Positions 35,015 to 37,493 of a stretch of 37,493 bases of DNA are shown one piece after another. The DNA is from Thauera linaloolentis 47Lol = DSM 12138 (GTDB lineage Bacteria; Pseudomonadota; Gammaproteobacteria; Burkholderiales; Rhodocyclaceae): NCBI RefSeq assembly GCF_000310205.1, contig NZ_AMXE01000033.1, forward strand, positions 1-37,493. Reading direction: 5' to 3'. The position numbers were made by a program, and so were the translations under genes. The notes below the pieces were generated by a model that had not been told where the DNA came from, searched no databases, and saw only the letters and a list, made by a program, of their open reading frames with translations. How positions within the stretch are numbered: the first letter of the stretch is position 1; every line of letters begins with the position of its first letter.

Positions 35015-35979
35015 GCGACCGTCCGGCAAGCTTCGCCCCGCTGGCGGCGGCGGTTCCCCACCTCGACCTGCGGGGCATCGTCAGCGGCCTGCGCGAAGCC
35101 CGCGACAGCTGGCGCGCGCTGCGCAAGCGCGGCGGCGAAGGCGGCGCGCGCGAATTCCCGTCGCGCGACGCGCTGCGCGGCATCGCCGACGACTTGTGCG
35201 GCGCCTTGTTCCCGATGCGCCTCGGGCCACCGGACCTGCACGTCGAGGGCGAGGACTTCTACGTCGGCCACACCCTGGACCGCGCCCTCACCAACCTGCT
35301 GGTCCAGGTGCGCCTCGAACTGGCCTGCCAGGCACGCCACGACGAAGCGCTCGCGGCGCAGGTGGATGCGCGCGCCACTGGAATCGTGCGCGCTTTCGCC
35401 GCCGGCCTGCCGGCGCTACGCACGCTGCTCGACACCGACGTCCTCGCCGCCTTCGAGGGCGACCCGGCGGCGCGCAGCGTCGACGAGGTGCTGCTGTGCT
35501 ACCCGGGCGTGCTGGCCGTCATCCACCACCGCCTCGCCCACGCGCTTTACGAACTGGGCGTGCCGCTGGTGGCGCGCATCCTCGCCGAGATCGCGCATTC
35601 GGACACCGGCATCGACATCCACCCGGGGGCGCGCATCGGCCCCGGCTTCTTCATCGACCACGGCACCGGCGTGGTGATCGGCGAAACCGCGGTGATCGGC
35701 CAGCGCGTCCGCCTCTACCAGGCGGTCACGCTCGGCGCCCGGCGCTTCGAGCTGGACACCGACGGCCACCTCGCCAAGGGCGGCGCCCGCCATCCGATCG
35801 TCGAGGACGACGTCGTGATCTATGCCGGCGCCACCGTGCTCGGCCGCATCACGATCGGGCGCGGCTCCAGCATCGGCGGCAACGTCTGGCTGACGCGCAG
35901 CGTGCCGCCGGGCAGCAACGTGACCCAGGCCGGCCTGCACCACGAGCGGCTCGAGGGGCGGGATGGGGCCGACATCTAA
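35011..35979 (+). CDS. epsC: serine O-acetyltransferase (EpsC/CysE type)
   Basis: Acetylates serine with acetyl-CoA to O-acetylserine, the first step of cysteine synthesis. About 322 residues: a helical N-terminal region and a C-terminal left-handed beta-helix of hexapeptide repeats ([71 protein letters not shown]). The catalytic His-containing segment [13 protein letters not shown] is present. The N-terminal part is longer than in short bacterial CysE and suits the EpsC subtype found next to Family 2A encapsulins. The start is GTG 35011, overlapping the cysK stop. The end overlaps the XRE gene by 17 bases. It does not end in the usual CysE C-terminal Ile context (ends GADI). Confidence 0.93.
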
Positions 35980-36217
35980 CTTCGGCCCGGTCATCCGCAG
36001 CCTGCGCCAGCGCCAGCGATGGTCGCAGGAGCGGCTGGCCGAACTGGCGAACCTCAACCGCACCTACGTCGGCGAAATCGAGCGCGGCGACGTGGTCCCC
36101 TCGCTGCTCACCGCCCACAAGCTCGCGGTCGCCCTGCAGACCCCGCTGTCGGTGCTGATCGCACGCTGCGAACACCGCGCCACGGCCTGCGGCAGCGGCA
36201 AGCCCGCCGGCAATTGA
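35963..36217 (+). CDS. small XRE-family HTH regulator in the encapsulin operon
   Basis: An 84-residue Cro/C1-type DNA-binding protein with FGPVIRSLRQRQRWSQERLA, the recognition region LANLNRTYVGEIERGDVVPS and LLTAHKLAVALQTPLSVLI. ATG 35963 lies inside the end of the serine O-acetyltransferase gene, with GAGGGGCGGG just upstream, so it is coupled to that gene. Placement between the sulfur enzymes and the shell gene suggests local control of the encapsulin operon, perhaps in response to sulfur status. No operator could be assigned. It is not closely similar to the XRE regulator at 27669. Confidence 0.87.
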   Translation: MGPTSNFGPVIRSLRQRQRWSQERLAELANLNRTYVGEIERGDVVPSLLTAHKLAVALQTPLSVLIARCEHRATACGSGKPAGN

Positions 36218-36237
36218 TGGCGATAGCCGGTTGAGAG

Positions 36238-36252
36238 CGCCCCGCCGGGGCG
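36238..36252 (+). other. GC stem-loop upstream of the encapsulin gene
   Basis: CGCCCC-GCC-GGGGCG is a 6 bp hairpin in the 94-base gap between the XRE and encapsulin genes. No T-run follows. It may protect or separate the shell mRNA, allowing higher shell expression than the upstream enzymes. Confidence 0.35.
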
Positions 36253-36311
36253 GGACACTCGCCGAGTCCGGATTTTTCATTCCAGATGGTTTCTGACACA
36301 AGGAGTCGACC

Positions 36312-37250
36312 ATGGCAGCAGAAAAGAAAGTGCATCACGCGCTCGGAGACACGGCGGCCCGCCAGCTCGCCAACGCCACCAAGACCGTTCCGCAGCTCTC
36401 CACCATCACGCCGCGCTGGCTGGTGCATTTCCTGGAATGGCTGCCGGTCGAGGCGGGCATCTACCGCCTGAACACAGTCAAGAATCCGCAGGACGTGCGC
36501 GTGTCGTGTTCCCAGCGCGAGGACGAAGGCGACCTGCCCGAGATCTTCGTCGACTACGAAGAGCAGCCGCGCGAATACTTCCTGAACGCGGTCACCACGG
36601 TGCTGGACGTCCACACCCGCATCTCCGACCTCTACAGCAGCCCGCACGACCAGATCAAGGAGCAGCTGCGCCTGACCATCGAAACGGTCAAGGAGCGCCA
36701 GGAATCCGAGCTGATCAACAACCCGGACTACGGCCTGCTGGCCAACGTCTCCGACGAGCAGCGCATCTCCACGCTGACCGGCGCGCCGACCCCGGACGAC
36801 CTCGACGACCTGCTGACCAAGGTCTGGAAAGAACCCGCATTCTTCCTCGCCCACCCGCTCGGCATCGCCGCCTTCGGCCGCGAGTGCACCCGTCGCGGCG
36901 TGCCGCCCCCCACCGTGTCGCTGTTCGGCTCGCAGTTCCTGACCTGGCGCGGCATTCCGCTGGTGCCGTCGGACAAGGTGCCGGTCGAGGACGGCAAGAC
37001 CAAGATCCTGCTGCTGCGCGTGGGCCAGAAGCGCCAGGGCGTGTCGGGCCTGTTCCAGCCCGGCGTCGCCGGCGAACAGGGTCCGGGCCTGTCGGTGCGC
37101 TTCATGGGCATCAGCCGCAACGCGATCGCCTCCTACCTGATCTCGCTCTACTGCTCGCTGGTGGTCCACACCGAAGACGCACTGGCCGTGCTCGATGACG
37201 TTGAAGTGGGCAAGTACCATGACTACGCTGCACTCGATACCTACAAGTAA
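36312..37250 (+). CDS. Family 2A encapsulin shell protein
   Basis: A 312-residue HK97-fold shell protein that self-assembles into a protein nanocompartment. It belongs to Family 2A (SrpI / mycobacterial major membrane protein I type). Recognised segments are an extended N-arm (MAAEKKVHHALGDTAARQLA), TPRWLVHFLEWLPVEAGIYR, the spine-helix region REYFLNAVTTVLDVHTRISD, NNPDYGLLANVSDEQRI, DDLLTKVWKEPAFFLAHPLG and the C-terminal ISRNAIASYLISLYCSLVV. No cyclic-nucleotide-binding insert is present, which excludes Family 2B. CAAGGAG stands before ATG 36312. Its last 32 bases overlap the cysteine desulfurase cargo gene. In other bacteria these shells hold that desulfurase and are linked to sulfur storage or sulfur starvation. 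Confidence 0.96.
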   Translation: MAAEKKVHHALGDTAARQLANATKTVPQLSTITPRWLVHFLEWLPVEAGIYRLNTVKNPQDVRVSCSQREDEGDLPEIFVDYEEQPREYFLNAVTTVLDVHTRISDLYSSPHDQIKEQLRLTIETVKERQESELINNPDYGLLANVSDEQRISTLTGAPTPDDLDDLLTKVWKEPAFFLAHPLGIAAFGRECTRRGVPPPTVSLFGSQFLTWRGIPLVPSDKVPVEDGKTKILLLRVGQKRQGVSGLFQPGVAGEQGPGLSVRFMGISRNAIASYLISLYCSLVVHTEDALAVLDDVEVGKYHDYAALDTYK

Positions 37251-37493
37251 CGGGCTGGCTGCCGTCGGCGGCCCCCCGCCCGGCCTGCCCGAGGAAGCGC
37301 TGCTGAGCCGGCTCGCGGGCGAGCTGTTCACGCTGCTGCCGACCGGCGCGCCGGATGCGCAACTGCCCTTCGGCCCGCCGCCGCAGCCGGCGCAGACCGA
37401 GATCGCGCTCGGCAACCGCGCCCCCGCCCTGGCGCCGATGCCGGGAACGCCGGGCGCCGCGCCGGACGAAGCCGTCGATGCGGCGCCGGCCGC
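37219..37493 (+). CDS. encapsulin cargo cysteine desulfurase, disordered N-terminal domain only (3' end off the window)
   Basis: The first 91 codons of a gene starting at ATG 37219, inside the end of the shell gene in another frame. The visible part has a short possible helix (GLPEEALLSRLAGELFTLLP) and then low-complexity Pro/Ala/Gly sequence (DAQLPFGPPPQPAQ; ALAPMPGTPGAAPDEA) without secondary-structure signal. This is what is known for Family 2A cargo: a long disordered N-terminal domain that targets a SufS-type PLP cysteine desulfurase into the shell. The catalytic domain must lie to the right of the window, so the enzyme identity is inferred from its place after the shell gene. The Shine-Dalgarno is weak (AAGTGGG). 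Confidence 0.82.
   Translation, partial: MTTLHSIPTSNGLAAVGGPPPGLPEEALLSRLAGELFTLLPTGAPDAQLPFGPPPQPAQTEIALGNRAPALAPMPGTPGAAPDEAVDAAPA

Noticed and set aside
36312-37250. Phage capsid gene or Family 2B encapsulin
   Set aside because: No phage genes are nearby, sequence segments match the SrpI/MMPI shell type, and there is no inserted cyclic-nucleotide-binding domain.

Overview
The window looks like chromosomal DNA of a high-GC, metabolically versatile betaproteobacterium. The gene set (aromatic ring-hydroxylating dioxygenase cluster, DosP-type heme sensor, energy-taxis receptors, DUF945, PACE exporter) fits the Rhodocyclales (Thauera/Azoarcus/Aromatoleum-like). That placement is inference from gene content and GC, not from a marker gene.

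Region 1 (1-16.5 kb, all minus strand) is a catabolic cluster that I read as p-cumate (4-isopropylbenzoate) degradation. The embedded TetR regulator matches CymR of Pseudomonas putida F1 over its full 203 aa as I remember that sequence. Three copies of a CymR-type operator (AAACAGAC-N6-GTCTGT class) are present. In transcription order the genes encode Rieske dioxygenase alpha and beta subunits, an extradiol dioxygenase, a cis-diol dehydrogenase, CymR, a C-C hydrolase, an ACMSD-like decarboxylase, a plant-type ferredoxin/FAD reductase and a Rieske ferredoxin. After a second operator comes an envelope module (DUF1302, DUF1329, YCF48 propeller, RND permease), then 2-hydroxypenta-2,4-dienoate hydratase and acylating acetaldehyde dehydrogenase, which runs off the left edge. 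Together they cover ring dihydroxylation, rearomatisation, 3,4-cleavage, decarboxylation, hydrolysis and the lower meta pathway. Only the aldolase is missing, and it may lie outside the window.

Region 2 (16.5-17.1 kb) is a non-coding, partly AT-rich boundary. It holds a third CymR-type operator and a frameshifted, truncated amiE (aliphatic amidase) remnant.

Region 3 (17.1-31.1 kb) is mostly housekeeping and signalling: murB, a PACE exporter, a small rhodanese, a DUF945 protein, a dCache chemoreceptor, a decayed PAS-GGDEF gene, a DosP-like heme-PAS phosphodiesterase, an Aer-like receptor, a small XRE regulator with repeated operator-like sites, and a large atypical class A penicillin-binding protein.

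Region 4 (31.4-37.5 kb, plus strand) is a sulfur module ending in a Family 2A encapsulin. It contains a periplasmic sulfate-binding protein, a molbindin, a small alpha/beta hydrolase, a rhodanese, cysteine synthase, serine O-acetyltransferase (EpsC type), an XRE regulator, the encapsulin shell, and the disordered N-terminus of its cysteine desulfurase cargo, cut by the right edge. The last six genes sit tightly together: sulfate uptake and cysteine synthesis feed an encapsulated desulfurase, with rhodanese as a candidate sulfur-transfer partner.
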